Notes under the pieces: model-generated
What the model saw: the letters and a program-made list of their open reading frames with translations, nothing else
Told to the model about the DNA's origin: nothing
Database searches by the model: none
Source of the DNA: Pinirhizobacter soli
Lineage (GTDB): Bacteria > Pseudomonadota > Gammaproteobacteria > Xanthomonadales > Rhodanobacteraceae
Reading direction: 5' to 3'
Assembly: GCF_015905305.1 (NCBI RefSeq)
Contig: NZ_JADZLQ010000001.1
Coordinates: forward strand, 1,016,599-1,080,598
DNA length: 64,000 bases
Translations under genes and position numbers: made by a program
Shown: positions 1-8,959 of the stretch, piece by piece
Layout: the number at the start of each line of letters is the position of its first letter
How positions within the stretch are numbered: the first letter of the stretch is position 1

Positions 1-316
1 CCACCAGCACCAGCGCGGCCTCATCGGACAACGCATCGAGCCCCAGCCATTCCAGTTCACCCGGATCGGCAATGCGATACAGGTCCAGGTGCCAGGCGAC
101 GTGGCCGGGAAACTCATAGGATTCCACCAGGCTGTAGGTCGGGCTCTTCACCCGTTCGCCCACGCCCAGTGCCCTGAGGAATGCACGGGCAAAGGTGGTC
201 TTGCCGGCACCTAGGTCGCCGTGCAGGTACATCACCAGGCCGCCGTCGACACCCGTGGCCAGCGCCTGGGCAATGCCTTGCGTTGCGGCCTCGTCGGCCA
301 GGATGAACTCACGCAT
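1..316 (-). CDS. tsaE: tRNA threonylcarbamoyladenosine biosynthesis ATPase TsaE (3' end cut by window edge)
   Basis: Partial gene; about 105 N-terminal residues are visible and the rest lies beyond the left edge. TsaE is the cytoplasmic ATPase that, with TsaB and TsaD, makes t6A37 on ANN-decoding tRNAs. The Walker A loop GDLGAGKTT is at residues 33-41 (Lys39), followed by the family segment PTYSLVESY (59-67) and HLDLYR (76-81). The ATG lies inside the last codons of the upstream NAD(P)HX repair gene, an 8-nt overlap that suggests translational coupling. The same pair (yjeF-yjeE) occurs in E. coli. Identification is firm; only the C-terminus is unseen. Confidence 0.95.
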   Translation of the reverse strand, partial: MREFILADEAATQGIAQALATGVDGGLVMYLHGDLGAGKTTFARAFLRALGVGERVKSPTYSLVESYEFPGHVAWHLDLYRIADPGELEWLGLDALSDEAALVLV

Positions 317-1787
317 GGTCGACGCCGTTGAGGACCGCGCGCAGGGTGTCCAGAAGGTCCGTGGCCGCAAGCCCTATTTCACCACCAGTCGCGGCAAGGT
401 CGCCGGCGCGCGCGTGCACCGAAGTACCCAGGCATGCTGCGGCGAAGGGGTCCTCGGCATGCTGCCCCAGCAAGCCCGCGATCACGCCGGTAAGGATGTC
501 GCCCATGCCGCCGCTGGCCATGCCGGGGTTGCCCCAGGGGCACACCTGAAGGCGTCCGTCCGGTGCGGCGACGATGCTGCCGGTGCCCTTGAGCACCACC
601 ACTGCCTGGTATTTGCCGGCAATCGCCGCGGCGGCGGCGAAGCGGTCGGCCTGGATGTCGCGGGTGTCGCAGCCCAGCAACCGACCGGCTTCGCCCGGGT
701 GCGGGGTAAGGATGGTCGGCGCAGTGAAACGGCGCGGGTATTTGGCCAGCATGTTCAGGCCATCGGCATCGAGCACCATGGGCTTGCCGGCGTCGAGCGC
801 CGTCAGCCACAACGCATGGCCCCAGGAGCCCTGTCCCAGCCCCGGCCCCACGGCCAGCACACTCGCTTTCTCCAGCGGCTGCTCGAGCGACTGCGGGCCG
901 TCTGCGGCACGCGGCATCAGCTCCGGCCGCGCCGCGTGCAACGCCACGATGTTCTCCGCGCGCGTAGCGACACTCACCAGTCCCGCACCCACGCGCAACA
1001 CCGCGCTTGCGCACATCAGCACCGCACCGCCCGTGCCATGGTCGCCGCCGATCGCCAGCACATGGCCGTACTGGCCCTTGTTCGACTGCCGTGGCCGGCG
1101 CGGCAGCGCCTGCGGCTGCATCAGGATGGCCGAAGGACGCTGATCGGCGATCACGCGATCGTCCGCGCCCAGGCTCGCCAGTTCCAGCACGCCGACATGG
1201 TCGGCCGCATCCTGGGTGAACATGCCGCGCTTGTGCGCGATGAAAGTGACCGTAGCATCGGCGCGCACGCAGCGGCCTGCCGTGGTGCCTGTGTCGGCGG
1301 AAAGGCCGGAGGGAATATCCACCGCCAGTACCGGCAAACCAGCAGCGTTGATCGCGTCAATGGCCTCGGCCATGGCATCGCCTGGCGGCCGCGACAGGCC
1401 CGTACCCAGCAAGGCATCGACCAGCACGTCGGCACCGCCAAGATCGAGCCTTGCCGAGACATCGCCGCCGCCTTTGACGAAACGGTCGTGCGCTGCCCTG
1501 GCGCCTTCCGTCGCAGGCGGAACCACGGCCACCACGCGTGAGGGAAGTCCTTCCTCACGTGCACGCAGCGCCAGCAGATAGCCGTCTGCGCCGTTATTCC
1601 CCGGGCCACACAACACCACGATGCGCCGCGCCTCCGGCCATCGCCGCCGCAAGGCACGGAAGGCGGCATCGGCGGCACGCGCCATCAAGGTGGGGGAATC
1701 AACTCCCAGGATCTGCATGGCCTGGGCGTCGATCGCATGCGATTGGGCCGCGGTGAACAGTGCCGCGGCAAGCGTTGGCGTGGTCAT
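309..1787 (-). CDS. nnr: Bifunctional NAD(P)H-hydrate epimerase / ADP-dependent NAD(P)H-hydrate dehydratase
   Basis: A 492-residue fusion that repairs hydrated NADH and NADPH. The N-terminal half (about 1-215) is the YjeF_N epimerase domain, with the nucleotide loop GPGNNGADG at 61-69. The C-terminal half is the ribokinase-like dehydratase, with the conserved NPGMASGGMGDILTG stretch near residue 425. Full length for the E. coli Nnr/YjeF type. It is divergent from queG and its 3' end overlaps the tsaE start. A TATAAT hexamer lies only 7 nt before the ATG and no Shine-Dalgarno is visible, so the transcript may be leaderless. Confidence 0.96.
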   Translation of the reverse strand: MTTPTLAAALFTAAQSHAIDAQAMQILGVDSPTLMARAADAAFRALRRRWPEARRIVVLCGPGNNGADGYLLALRAREEGLPSRVVAVVPPATEGARAAHDRFVKGGGDVSARLDLGGADVLVDALLGTGLSRPPGDAMAEAIDAINAAGLPVLAVDIPSGLSADTGTTAGRCVRADATVTFIAHKRGMFTQDAADHVGVLELASLGADDRVIADQRPSAILMQPQALPRRPRQSNKGQYGHVLAIGGDHGTGGAVLMCASAVLRVGAGLVSVATRAENIVALHAARPELMPRAADGPQSLEQPLEKASVLAVGPGLGQGSWGHALWLTALDAGKPMVLDADGLNMLAKYPRRFTAPTILTPHPGEAGRLLGCDTRDIQADRFAAAAAIAGKYQAVVVLKGTGSIVAAPDGRLQVCPWGNPGMASGGMGDILTGVIAGLLGQHAEDPFAAACLGTSVHARAGDLAATGGEIGLAATDLLDTLRAVLNGVDHA

Positions 1788-1800
1788 GGCGGCTATTATA
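1788..1800 (-). promoter_or_regulatory. -10 hexamer immediately upstream of nnr start (possible leaderless promoter)
   Basis: On the minus strand a perfect TATAAT occupies 1800-1795 and the ATG begins at 1787. With a usual 6-7 nt discriminator, transcription would begin at about 1788, within one base of the start codon. No -35 match is obvious at 16-18 bp. No ribosome binding site is present upstream, consistent with a leaderless mRNA. Confidence 0.5.
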
Positions 1801-1866
1801 GGGAGGCTGGCCGTGACGGTGACTGCACAACGGACCTCAAGCGAAGGGGTGGCCGGCCCGATTCAC

Positions 1867-1878
1867 TACAATGCGCCC
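1867..1878 (+). promoter_or_regulatory. -10 hexamer immediately upstream of queG start (possible leaderless promoter)
   Basis: TACAAT at 1867-1872 is followed by six bases and then the ATG at 1879, so the predicted start of transcription coincides with the initiation codon. No purine-rich ribosome binding site precedes the ATG. No clear -35 box is seen. It mirrors the arrangement on the divergent nnr side. Confidence 0.45.
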
Positions 1879-2928
1879 ATGGACTACCGGAAGCTCGCCG
1901 ACGACATCAGGCTCTGGGCACGTGAGCTCGGCTTCGCCGAGGCCGGCATTTCCGGCACGTCGCTTGGCGAGGACGAAACCCACCTTCTGCGCTGGCTGGA
2001 CGAGGGACACCATGGGGAAATGGAGTACATGGCGCGCCACGGCTCCAAACGAAGCCGTCCGGCGGAACTGGAACCCGGCACGCAAAGGGTGATCTCGGTA
2101 CGCATGGATTACGTGCCCCCGGGCACGCAACACGCGTGGCCCGTGATCGCCGATGGCGAGCTGGGCTACGTGGCCCGCTATGCGCTTGGCCGCGACTACC
2201 ACAAGCTCATGCGCAACCGCCTGCAGAAGCTCGCGCAGCGCATTGGCGAGGTGGTGGGCGATTTCGGCTACCGCGCCTATGTGGATTCCGCGCCGGTGCT
2301 GGAGAAAGCCCTGGCACGCAACGCGGGACTGGGATGGATCGGCAAGCACACGGTGCTGATCAATCGGCATGCCGGTTCCTATTTCTTCCTTGGCGAGCTT
2401 TATACGGACCTTCCCCTGCCCGTGGACACACCGGCCACGGCGCACTGCGGGACCTGCCGCCGGTGCATCGACATCTGCCCGACGCAGGCCATCGTGGGAC
2501 CGTACCGGCTGGACGCGCGGCGTTGCATTTCGTATCTCACGATCGAACTGCGCGGCAGCATTCCTGAGGACCTGCGCAAGCCCATCGGCAACCGCATCTT
2601 TGGCTGCGACGATTGCCAGTTGATATGCCCGTGGAACAAGTTCGCCCAGGAAACCACCGAACCTGATTTCGCGCCACGGCATAGCCTGGATGGCGCGAAG
2701 CTGACATCACTGTTCGCGTGGAGCGAAGAGGAATTCCTCTCGCGCACCGAAGGCATGGCGATACGCCGCACCGGTTACGAAGGATGGTTGCGCAATATCG
2801 CGGTGGCGTTAGGCAATGCGCCGACATCCGATGATGTCGTGGGCGCGCTTGAAGCGCGCCAACTCGATGCATCGGACATCGTGCGCGAGCACGTCGCCTG
2901 GGCGTTGGCCGAGCACGCCGAGCGTTAG
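1879..2928 (+). CDS. queG: Epoxyqueuosine reductase QueG
   Basis: Cobalamin- and iron-sulfur-dependent enzyme that reduces epoxyqueuosine to queuosine in tRNA, the last step of queuosine synthesis. The 349-residue protein has two ferredoxin-type cysteine sets: CGTCRRCIDICP with Cys190, 193, 196 and 200, and CDDCQLICPWN with Cys243, 246 and 250. The segment around YVDSAPVLEKALA (from about residue 132) is typical of the QueG active-site region. The start follows from the family N-terminus MDYRKLADDI; an upstream extension would have no homologous content. It is somewhat shorter than the about 379-residue E. coli protein at the C-terminal HEAT-like part. The stop overlaps the convergent pgi stop by 4 bp. 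Confidence 0.96.
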   Translation: MDYRKLADDIRLWARELGFAEAGISGTSLGEDETHLLRWLDEGHHGEMEYMARHGSKRSRPAELEPGTQRVISVRMDYVPPGTQHAWPVIADGELGYVARYALGRDYHKLMRNRLQKLAQRIGEVVGDFGYRAYVDSAPVLEKALARNAGLGWIGKHTVLINRHAGSYFFLGELYTDLPLPVDTPATAHCGTCRRCIDICPTQAIVGPYRLDARRCISYLTIELRGSIPEDLRKPIGNRIFGCDDCQLICPWNKFAQETTEPDFAPRHSLDGAKLTSLFAWSEEEFLSRTEGMAIRRTGYEGWLRNIAVALGNAPTSDDVVGALEARQLDASDIVREHVAWALAEHAER

Positions 2929-4541
2929 CTGCGCGCGGCGATTTCCGCGATCAGTGCCTGGGTGGAAGCGTCGAAGCTCGGGTCGGGCTTGCCCGCCAGC
3001 GCCGGCTGGATCTGCTTGGCGATCAGCTTGCCGAGCTCCACGCCCCATTGGTCGAACGCATTGATGCCCCACAGGTGGCCAAGCATGAACACTTTGTGTT
3101 CGTACAACGCGATGAGCGCGCCCAGGGCTTCGGGCGTGAGGGCATCGAGAAGGATCACCGTGCTCGGACGATCGCCTTCAAACGTACGCTGGGCAGCGAT
3201 CGCCTGGTTGCCGTCCTTCGATTCGGCCAGGACTTCCTCGGTGGTCTTGCCCAGTGCCAGCGCCGCCGCCTGGGCCAACAGGTTCGACAGCAGCACGCGG
3301 TGGTTTTCTGCCAGCGCATGGCCTGGCTTGACGATGCCGATAAACTCCAGCGGCACGATGTCGGTGCCCTGATGCAGCGCCTGGAAATACGCATGCTGCG
3401 CGTTGGTGCCGATGCTGCCCCACACCACCGGCACCGTGCGCCCGCCGACATGCTTGCCCTCCGGCGTGACGTGCTTGCCGAGGCTTTCCATCTCCAGCTG
3501 CTGCAGGTAGGAAGGAAGGTCGATCAGCGGATCCACATAGGGCACCACCGCACGGCTGGTGCTGCCACGCACGTTGCGGTTCCATATCTCGGCGATGGCC
3601 AGTTGCACGGGCAGGTTTTCCTGCCAGGGCGTGCTGCGAAAATGGTCGTCGATCATCGCGGCCCCTGCGAGCAACGCGCGGAAGTGCTCCATGCCCACGG
3701 CAAAGGCGATCGACAATCCTACCGCTGACCACAGCGAAAAACGGCCACCGACGAAGTCCCACATCGGCAGCACCTTGTCGGCGGGAATGCCCCAGTCGGC
3801 GGCAGCCTTGGTGTTGGAGCTGACGGAGAGGAAATGCCCGGCGGCCTTCTTCAGGTCGCCGCCGTAGACGGTGGCGATCCAGTCGCGCAGCACGTTGCCG
3901 TTGAGCAGGGTTTCCTGGGTATTGAAGCTCTTCGATACCAGCAGCACGATCGTGGTCTTCGGATCGAGCGACTTCATCAGGCCAGCGGCGGCGTGGCCGT
4001 CGACGTTGGTGAGGAAATGACTGCGAAGATGAGGCACGTGGAATTGCGCCAGCGCATCGACCGCCAGGCGGGGGCCGAGATCGGAACCGCCGATGCCGAT
4101 GTTGACGACGTCGGTGATGGTGGCCGGCAAGCCTGCTTCAGGGCCCTTGCCCGCGTGTACGGCGCCGACGATCGACTCGATGCGCTTGAGCGTGGCCTCG
4201 ATTTCTTCCAGGTCCGCGGCGGGCGCGGGGGACTTCAGCTTCGAGCCACCGGCGCGCAGCGCCGTATGCAGCACGGCGCGGTCTTCGGAAGTATTGATGT
4301 GCGCGCCTGAGAACATGGCGTCGCGTGCAGCTTCCCAGTTCGTGCCCTGCACGTAGGCGCCCACGGCGTCGAGCGCGGCCAGGTCGAGCTTCTGGCGCGA
4401 GAGGTCCAGCAGTACCGGCCCGACCCGCTTGCGCAGGCGGTCACCGCGCGCCTTGTCCTTGAGCAATTCCCGCAGGTGGGTATTGGCAAGACGGGAAGCG
4501 TGCTCGGCGAACGATGGCACGCGATCGGTGATGGCATCCAT
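2925..4541 (-). CDS. pgi: Glucose-6-phosphate isomerase
   Basis: Interconverts glucose-6-phosphate and fructose-6-phosphate. The 538-residue product is close to the usual 549 and carries the two SIS domains with the signatures LVSKSFNTQET (about 203-213) and, near the C-terminus, the INAFDQWGVELGKLIAKQI signature containing the catalytic lysine. It follows panD on the same strand with a 65-bp gap and has a good ribosome site (GGAG) before the ATG. Its stop codon shares a TTAG tetranucleotide with the convergent queG stop. Confidence 0.97.
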   Translation of the reverse strand: MDAITDRVPSFAEHASRLANTHLRELLKDKARGDRLRKRVGPVLLDLSRQKLDLAALDAVGAYVQGTNWEAARDAMFSGAHINTSEDRAVLHTALRAGGSKLKSPAPAADLEEIEATLKRIESIVGAVHAGKGPEAGLPATITDVVNIGIGGSDLGPRLAVDALAQFHVPHLRSHFLTNVDGHAAAGLMKSLDPKTTIVLLVSKSFNTQETLLNGNVLRDWIATVYGGDLKKAAGHFLSVSSNTKAAADWGIPADKVLPMWDFVGGRFSLWSAVGLSIAFAVGMEHFRALLAGAAMIDDHFRSTPWQENLPVQLAIAEIWNRNVRGSTSRAVVPYVDPLIDLPSYLQQLEMESLGKHVTPEGKHVGGRTVPVVWGSIGTNAQHAYFQALHQGTDIVPLEFIGIVKPGHALAENHRVLLSNLLAQAAALALGKTTEEVLAESKDGNQAIAAQRTFEGDRPSTVILLDALTPEALGALIALYEHKVFMLGHLWGINAFDQWGVELGKLIAKQIQPALAGKPDPSFDASTQALIAEIAARS

Positions 4542-4606
4542 GGGAGGCTCCGGACAGTGACGGTAAGCCTCCGATGGTAGCGCAGCGAAGTTGACGAAAG
4601 CGTGGC

Positions 4607-4987
4607 TTAAGCGGCCTGCTTGGGGATCGAGTGATTGGTGTGCGTGATGCGGTTGTCGCGGTCGACGTACACCATGGTCGGCTTGAACGCGGCAAGCTCG
4701 GCCTCGGAGAGGCCCACGAAGGCAGCGATGATCACCAGGTCGCCGGGCGCGGCGCGATGTGCCGCGCTACCGTTCACCGAGATGATCCCGGAGCCTTCCT
4801 GGGCCCGCAGCGCGTAGGTGGTGAAGCGCTTGCCGTTGTTGATGTTCCAGCAGTGGATCTGCTCGTACTCGCGGATGCCCGACGCGTCCAGCAGGTTGCC
4901 GTCGATGGCGATCGAACCTTCATAGTGGAGCTCGGCGTGGGTCACCGTCGCGCGGTGGATCTTGGCCTTGAGCATGTTCAGGTGCAT
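4607..4987 (-). CDS. panD: Aspartate 1-decarboxylase (pyruvoyl-dependent proenzyme)
   Basis: Makes beta-alanine from aspartate for pantothenate synthesis. The 126-residue proenzyme has the autoproteolysis site Gly24-Ser25 in [10 protein letters not shown]; Ser25 becomes the pyruvoyl group. NGKRFTTYA and the [13 protein letters not shown] segment are classic PanD. The N-terminus [12 protein letters not shown] aligns with E. coli MIRTMLQGKLHR, supporting this start over the internal Met5. It follows panC by 125 bp, which leaves room for a separate promoter. Confidence 0.97.
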   Translation of the reverse strand: MHLNMLKAKIHRATVTHAELHYEGSIAIDGNLLDASGIREYEQIHCWNINNGKRFTTYALRAQEGSGIISVNGSAAHRAAPGDLVIIAAFVGLSEAELAAFKPTMVYVDRDNRITHTNHSIPKQAA

Positions 4988-5112
4988 GGGAAAGTCCGGG
5001 TGTGCGGGTAGGCGTTAAAAGTTGCGCAGTGTATCGGCACGCGCTGGCGAAAGGTTAAGCAGCGCCTTTCGGGCCAGAAGATGGGGCTGGGGCCTTGCCG
5101 ATCAAGGGGATA

Positions 5113-5958
5113 TCAGTCGAACGACAGGTTGTCGATCAGGCGGGTGGCACCCAGCCGGGCGGCGGCCAGCGCCACCAGGCCCGTCCGCTCGTCGTCGGCC
5201 GGCTCGGCGAGGTCTTCTTCCCGGCGGATCACGATGTAGTCGGGTACGAAACCCGCCCGTTGCAGGCGGGCGGCCGCGGCCTGCTCGATGGCCAGGCGGG
5301 CATGGCCCTGCCCGAACAGCGCCTTCATCTGCTTCAACGCCGCAGCGAGCTGGGGCGCGCGGGTGCGCTCGGCGGGTGTGAGGTACTGGTTGCGCGAACT
5401 CAGCGCCAGGCCATCGGCATCGCGGAGGGTCGGACCTGCCATCACCTTCACCGGCAGGGCCAGGTCGCGCACCATCCGCTCGATCACCTTCAGCTGCTGG
5501 AAATCCTTCTGGCCGAACATTGCGATGTCGGGCTGGACCAGGCTGAAAAGCTTGTTCACCACGGTGGCCACGCCGTCGAAATGGCCGGGCCGGTGGGCGC
5601 CTTCCAGGGTTTCGCTCACGCCCGGCACATGGATGCTGACGCTGTTTTCGGGGCCGAACGGGTAAATCGTGGACACCTCCGGTGCGAACAGCAGGTCGAT
5701 ATCGAGCTCGGCCAGGCCCGCCTGGTCCTGCGCCATGGTGCGTGGGTAGCGCTCGAAATCCTCACCCGGGGCGAACTGGGTGGGGTTGACGAAAATGCTC
5801 GCCACCACGCGGTCGGTACGGGCACGGGCCAGCTTCAGCAGCGAGTGATGGCCCGCGTGCAGGTTGCCTAAGGTGGGCACGAAGCCGATGGTCTGGCCTG
5901 CCTGGCGCCAGCCGCGGACCATGGCTCGCAGGGCGACGGCGTCTTGCACGGTTTGCAT
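5113..5958 (-). CDS. panC: Pantothenate synthetase (pantoate--beta-alanine ligase)
   Basis: ATP-dependent joining of pantoate and beta-alanine. The 281-residue protein has the nucleotidyltransferase signature GNLHAGHHSLL near residues 32-42 (the HIGH-like motif) and the KMSKS-like LSSRN near 186. It lies 9 bp after panB on the same strand, so the two are almost certainly cotranscribed. Confidence 0.97.
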   Translation of the reverse strand: MQTVQDAVALRAMVRGWRQAGQTIGFVPTLGNLHAGHHSLLKLARARTDRVVASIFVNPTQFAPGEDFERYPRTMAQDQAGLAELDIDLLFAPEVSTIYPFGPENSVSIHVPGVSETLEGAHRPGHFDGVATVVNKLFSLVQPDIAMFGQKDFQQLKVIERMVRDLALPVKVMAGPTLRDADGLALSSRNQYLTPAERTRAPQLAAALKQMKALFGQGHARLAIEQAAAARLQRAGFVPDYIVIRREEDLAEPADDERTGLVALAAARLGATRLIDNLSFD

Positions 5959-5967
5959 AGGATTCTT

Positions 5968-6807
5968 CTAGAAGCTGTGTTCGGGAGCAGGGAAGGCGCC
6001 ACTGCGCACATCCTTGATGTAGGCCTCGATCGCCGCTGCGACACTGTCACGCCCGGCGAGGAAATCCTTGCTGAACCGGGGGCGCTTACCGGCCGTAAGG
6101 CCGAGCATGTCGTAGACCACCAGCACCTGGCCGTCGCAGTCGGCACCCGCGCCTATGCCGATCACGGGAATCTCAAGCTCCGCGGTGATGCCGGCGGCCA
6201 GCGCCGAAGGCACGCATTCCAGGACCAGCATGTCGGCGCCGGCCTTCTGCACGGCGTGGGCATCGGCCAGGAGGCGCGCCGCGGCTTCTTCACCCTTGCC
6301 CTGCACCCGGTAGCCACCGAACTTGTGGACCGATTGCGGGGTCAGGCCCAGGTGGGCGCACACCGGGATGGCCCGGTCGGCCAGGGCGCTGATCACCTCG
6401 CAGATATGCCCGGCGCCTTCGATCTTCACCATCGCCGCGCCGCCCTCGGCCACCAGGCGGGTGGCCGTGGCCATCGCCGTGGCCACGTCGCGATCGCTCA
6501 TGAACGGGAGGTCCGCCACCAGCAGGGTGGATTTCAGTCCCCGGGACACCGCGGCGGTGTGGTAGACCATGTGCTCGACCGTCACCGGCAGCGTGCTGCC
6601 GTGCCCCTGCACCACCATGCCCAACGAATCGCCCACCAGGGCGACGTCGATCCCGGCGGCCTCCAGCTTCGCGGCAAAGCTCGCGTCGTAGGCGGTCAGC
6701 ATGGTGATGCGTGTTTTCGCCTGCTTCATGGCCCGCAAGGCGGGTACCGTCACGGCCTTGCGCTCGGGAGCATTCGGATCTTGCGCGTACACGTGGCGCT
6801 CCGTCAT
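5968..6807 (-). CDS. panB: 3-methyl-2-oxobutanoate hydroxymethyltransferase
   Basis: First committed step of pantoate synthesis: adds a hydroxymethyl group from methylenetetrahydrofolate to ketoisovalerate. With the ATG at 6807 the product is 279 residues, normal for PanB; an in-frame TTG 45 nt upstream would add a non-conserved leader and is rejected. [10 protein letters not shown] and the metal-binding [15 protein letters not shown] motif are present. It sits between folK and panC as in E. coli. Confidence 0.95.
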   Translation of the reverse strand: MTERHVYAQDPNAPERKAVTVPALRAMKQAKTRITMLTAYDASFAAKLEAAGIDVALVGDSLGMVVQGHGSTLPVTVEHMVYHTAAVSRGLKSTLLVADLPFMSDRDVATAMATATRLVAEGGAAMVKIEGAGHICEVISALADRAIPVCAHLGLTPQSVHKFGGYRVQGKGEEAAARLLADAHAVQKAGADMLVLECVPSALAAGITAELEIPVIGIGAGADCDGQVLVVYDMLGLTAGKRPRFSKDFLAGRDSVAAAIEAYIKDVRSGAFPAPEHSF

Positions 6808-6822
6808 GAAGTTGAAACTTCG

Positions 6823-6852
6823 ATTATCCTGCCGCAACGCAGCAAAGCTCAA
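6823..6852 (-). promoter_or_regulatory. Candidate promoter for panB-panC
   Basis: Minus-strand TTGAGC (6852-6847) and GATAAT (6828-6823) are separated by 18 bp. Initiation would be near 6816, about 9 nt before the panB ATG. This would allow pantothenate genes to be expressed apart from pcnB-folK. It is a sequence match only. Confidence 0.35.
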
Positions 6853-6865
6853 GGACGGACTTCGA

Positions 6866-7357
6866 TCAGTCCAGGCGCCGGCAGCCTGTAGCGTCCACCC
6901 GGGCCAGCAGGGACGCCACGGTCCCCTGCCCCGGGATCACAAGAAAAGGGTCGATATCGGCCAGCGGCAGCAGCACGAAGGCCCGGCTTCCCATGCGCGG
7001 GTGCGGAATCTGCAGATGCTCCGTATCGCACACCGTGTCGCCATGGAGCAGCAGGTCCAGATCCAGCGTGCGCGGACCCCAGCGCTCGCCCGGACGCATC
7101 CGGCCGAAGGCGCGTTCGGTGGCAAGCAGGGCCTTGAGCAGGTCCGGGGCGGTAAGCCGGGTGCGCAGGCGCACCGCGGCATTGATGTAATCGGGTTGGG
7201 GCACCGGCCCCCAGGGCGGGCTCTGGTAGTCGGCCGAGCGGGCCAGTAGTTCGCAACCGGGCAAGCCGCCCAGGGCCTGGACGGCCTGGGCGACGGTGGC
7301 GCGGGAATCGCCCAGGTTGCTGCCCAACCCGACGTGGGCAAGCACGGACACCGACAT
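6866..7357 (-). CDS. folK: 6-hydroxymethyl-7,8-dihydropterin pyrophosphokinase
   Basis: Pyrophosphorylates 6-hydroxymethyl-dihydropterin for folate synthesis. The 163-residue protein starts with the family sequence (V)GLGSNLGD at about 9-16 and has the signature [15 protein letters not shown] around residue 92-106, including the metal-binding DxD. The ATG lies 2 bp after the pcnB stop (TGACCATG), so translation is probably coupled. Same order as E. coli pcnB-folK-panB. Confidence 0.97.
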   Translation of the reverse strand: MSVSVLAHVGLGSNLGDSRATVAQAVQALGGLPGCELLARSADYQSPPWGPVPQPDYINAAVRLRTRLTAPDLLKALLATERAFGRMRPGERWGPRTLDLDLLLHGDTVCDTEHLQIPHPRMGSRAFVLLPLADIDPFLVIPGQGTVASLLARVDATGCRRLD

Positions 7358-7359
7358 GG

Positions 7360-8721
7360 TCAGGATTCGGCCTTGCCGCCCTTGGGTCGACGCACACGCC
7401 GGCGGCGGCGCACGGGCGGACGCTCGGGCGTCAACGGCTTGTCGTCGGGCGAGGGTGGCAACGGACCGCCTCCCAGGGCCGTGGCCAGCATCTCTTGCGG
7501 CAAGGCCTGGGCGTGCTGCCACCATGCACCCAACTGCGCCATGGCGGCCGACTCCGGGGCCCTGAGCAGGAGGAAATCGAACGCCGCGCGAAAACGCGGG
7601 TGGGCCATCAGGCGGAACACGCGCTTGCGCTGCACCTGCTCGAAGCGCGGTTGCAGGGCCCAGATCTCTTCCATGGTGAGGGTGAAACGGCGCGGGATCG
7701 CCACGCGCTGGCACTGCTCGCCCACCACTCGCACCGCGGCCCGCTGCCAGGCCTCGGTAGGTTCGATGCCGCGGGCGATCCAGCCCAAGGCCTGATCGCG
7801 CACCTCGCCCCACAGCAGCACGGCGAACAGGAAGGCCGGGGTGACCGATTTATCTTCCTTGACGCGGGCATCGGTGTTGGCCAGGCCCTGCTCCACCAAC
7901 GAACGAAGCGCCTGGTCGCCACGCTGGAGCGCGCGCGCAGTAGCCGGGAACAGGAACTTCAGCAGGCCGCAAGCCTCGAGCATGCGGAAGCTCTTCAGCC
8001 CATGGCCGGACAGGAACATTTTCAGCGATTCGTCGTACAGGCGTGCCGATGGAGCCTCGGCCAGCAGGTAGCCCAGGTTTTCAAAGGGCGCGGCCGCAGC
8101 CGGGTCGATCCGGAAATTGAGTTTCGCCGCCAGCCGGGCTGCTCGGAGCATACGCACCGGATCCTCGCGGTAGCGCAGTTCCGGATCGCCGATCAGGCGC
8201 ATGCTGCGATCGGCCAGATCCTGCATGCCGCCGACGTAGTCGCGTACGGAAAAATCGGCGATGTCGTAGTAGAGCGCATTGACCCGGAAGTCGCGGCGGA
8301 CGGCGTCTTCCTCGATGCTGCCCCAGATGTTGTCGCGCACGATGCGGCCATCGACGATATGGCGGTCGCCACCCTCGGCACCTTCCTCGCCCAGGCCGCG
8401 GAAGGTCGCCACCTCGATGATCTCCGGGCCGAATACCACGTGGGCCAGGCGGAAGCGCCGGCCGATCAGGCGGCAGTTGCGGAAGAGCTTCTTGACTTCG
8501 TCAGGCGTGGCGTTGGTGGCCACGTCGAAGTCTTTCGGGTGACCGCCTAGCAGCAGGTCGCGCACCGCTCCGCCCACCAGGAACGCGGAGTAACCGGATT
8601 CATGGAGGCGGTAGAGCACCCGCAGCGCGGCCTTGGAGATGTTCTTGCGCGAGATGGAGTGCTGCTCGCGCGGGATGATCCGTGGCGCGGTGGCGGCGTC
8701 GTTCCTTGGGTCGGAGTTCAA
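7360..8721 (-). CDS. pcnB: Poly(A) polymerase I
   Basis: Adds 3' poly(A) tails that mark RNAs for decay. The class II nucleotidyltransferase domain has LVGGAVRDLLLGGHPKDFDVATNA near residue 45-70 with the catalytic DxD (here DFD); the tRNA-nucleotidyltransferase-like RNA-binding body follows, and the C-terminus is a basic Arg/Lys tail (RRRRRVRRPKGGK). No in-frame ATG lies upstream of the conserved ISRKNISKAALRVLYRL. I chose the TTG at 8721, which has AAGGA 10 nt upstream (453 aa). A TTG at 8775 is the alternative, so the start is uncertain. Confidence 0.93.
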   Translation of the reverse strand: MNSDPRNDAATAPRIIPREQHSISRKNISKAALRVLYRLHESGYSAFLVGGAVRDLLLGGHPKDFDVATNATPDEVKKLFRNCRLIGRRFRLAHVVFGPEIIEVATFRGLGEEGAEGGDRHIVDGRIVRDNIWGSIEEDAVRRDFRVNALYYDIADFSVRDYVGGMQDLADRSMRLIGDPELRYREDPVRMLRAARLAAKLNFRIDPAAAAPFENLGYLLAEAPSARLYDESLKMFLSGHGLKSFRMLEACGLLKFLFPATARALQRGDQALRSLVEQGLANTDARVKEDKSVTPAFLFAVLLWGEVRDQALGWIARGIEPTEAWQRAAVRVVGEQCQRVAIPRRFTLTMEEIWALQPRFEQVQRKRVFRLMAHPRFRAAFDFLLLRAPESAAMAQLGAWWQHAQALPQEMLATALGGGPLPPSPDDKPLTPERPPVRRRRRVRRPKGGKAES

Positions 8722-8812
8722 GCGTTGGTGGTCCTTGCGGACGCCCCGCGCCCGACATTTTCTTAATGTAACCAAACTTGCCGCCGCTTACGATGGTCGG
8801 CTTGTGACGCCA

Positions 8813-8840
8813 TTGCCGGGCGGATGATTTCCGTTATACT
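8813..8840 (+). promoter_or_regulatory. Promoter of tRNA-Glu (and probably fdxA)
   Basis: TTGCCG at 8813-8818 and TATACT at 8835-8840 are 16 bp apart, placing initiation near 8847, about 14 nt before the tRNA. The GC-rich CGCGC after the -10 resembles the discriminator of stringently controlled stable-RNA promoters. Confidence 0.6.
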
Positions 8841-8860
8841 ACCGCGCTTCGTCGTACCCC

Positions 8861-8936
8861 GCTCCCTTCGTCTAGTGGCCCAGGACACCGCCCTCTCAAG
8901 GCGGGAACACGAGTTCGAGTCTCGTAGGGAGCACCA
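8861..8936 (+). tRNA. tRNA-Glu (anticodon CTC)
   Basis: A 76-nt cloverleaf with 7-bp acceptor stem GCTCCCT/AGGGAGC, discriminator A and encoded CCA. The anticodon stem CCGCC/GGCGG encloses loop CTCTCAA, giving anticodon CTC (reads GAG). The T-arm has TTCGAGT. The body closely matches E. coli tRNA-Glu, which has TTC instead. Confidence 0.96.
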
Positions 8937-8959
8937 CTTACCGCTTGCTTGGCGTCCGC

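Noticed and set aside
195-1541. A 448-codon open frame on the plus strand.
   Set aside because: Antisense to the NAD(P)HX repair gene with low-complexity His/Arg/Ala composition and no domain.
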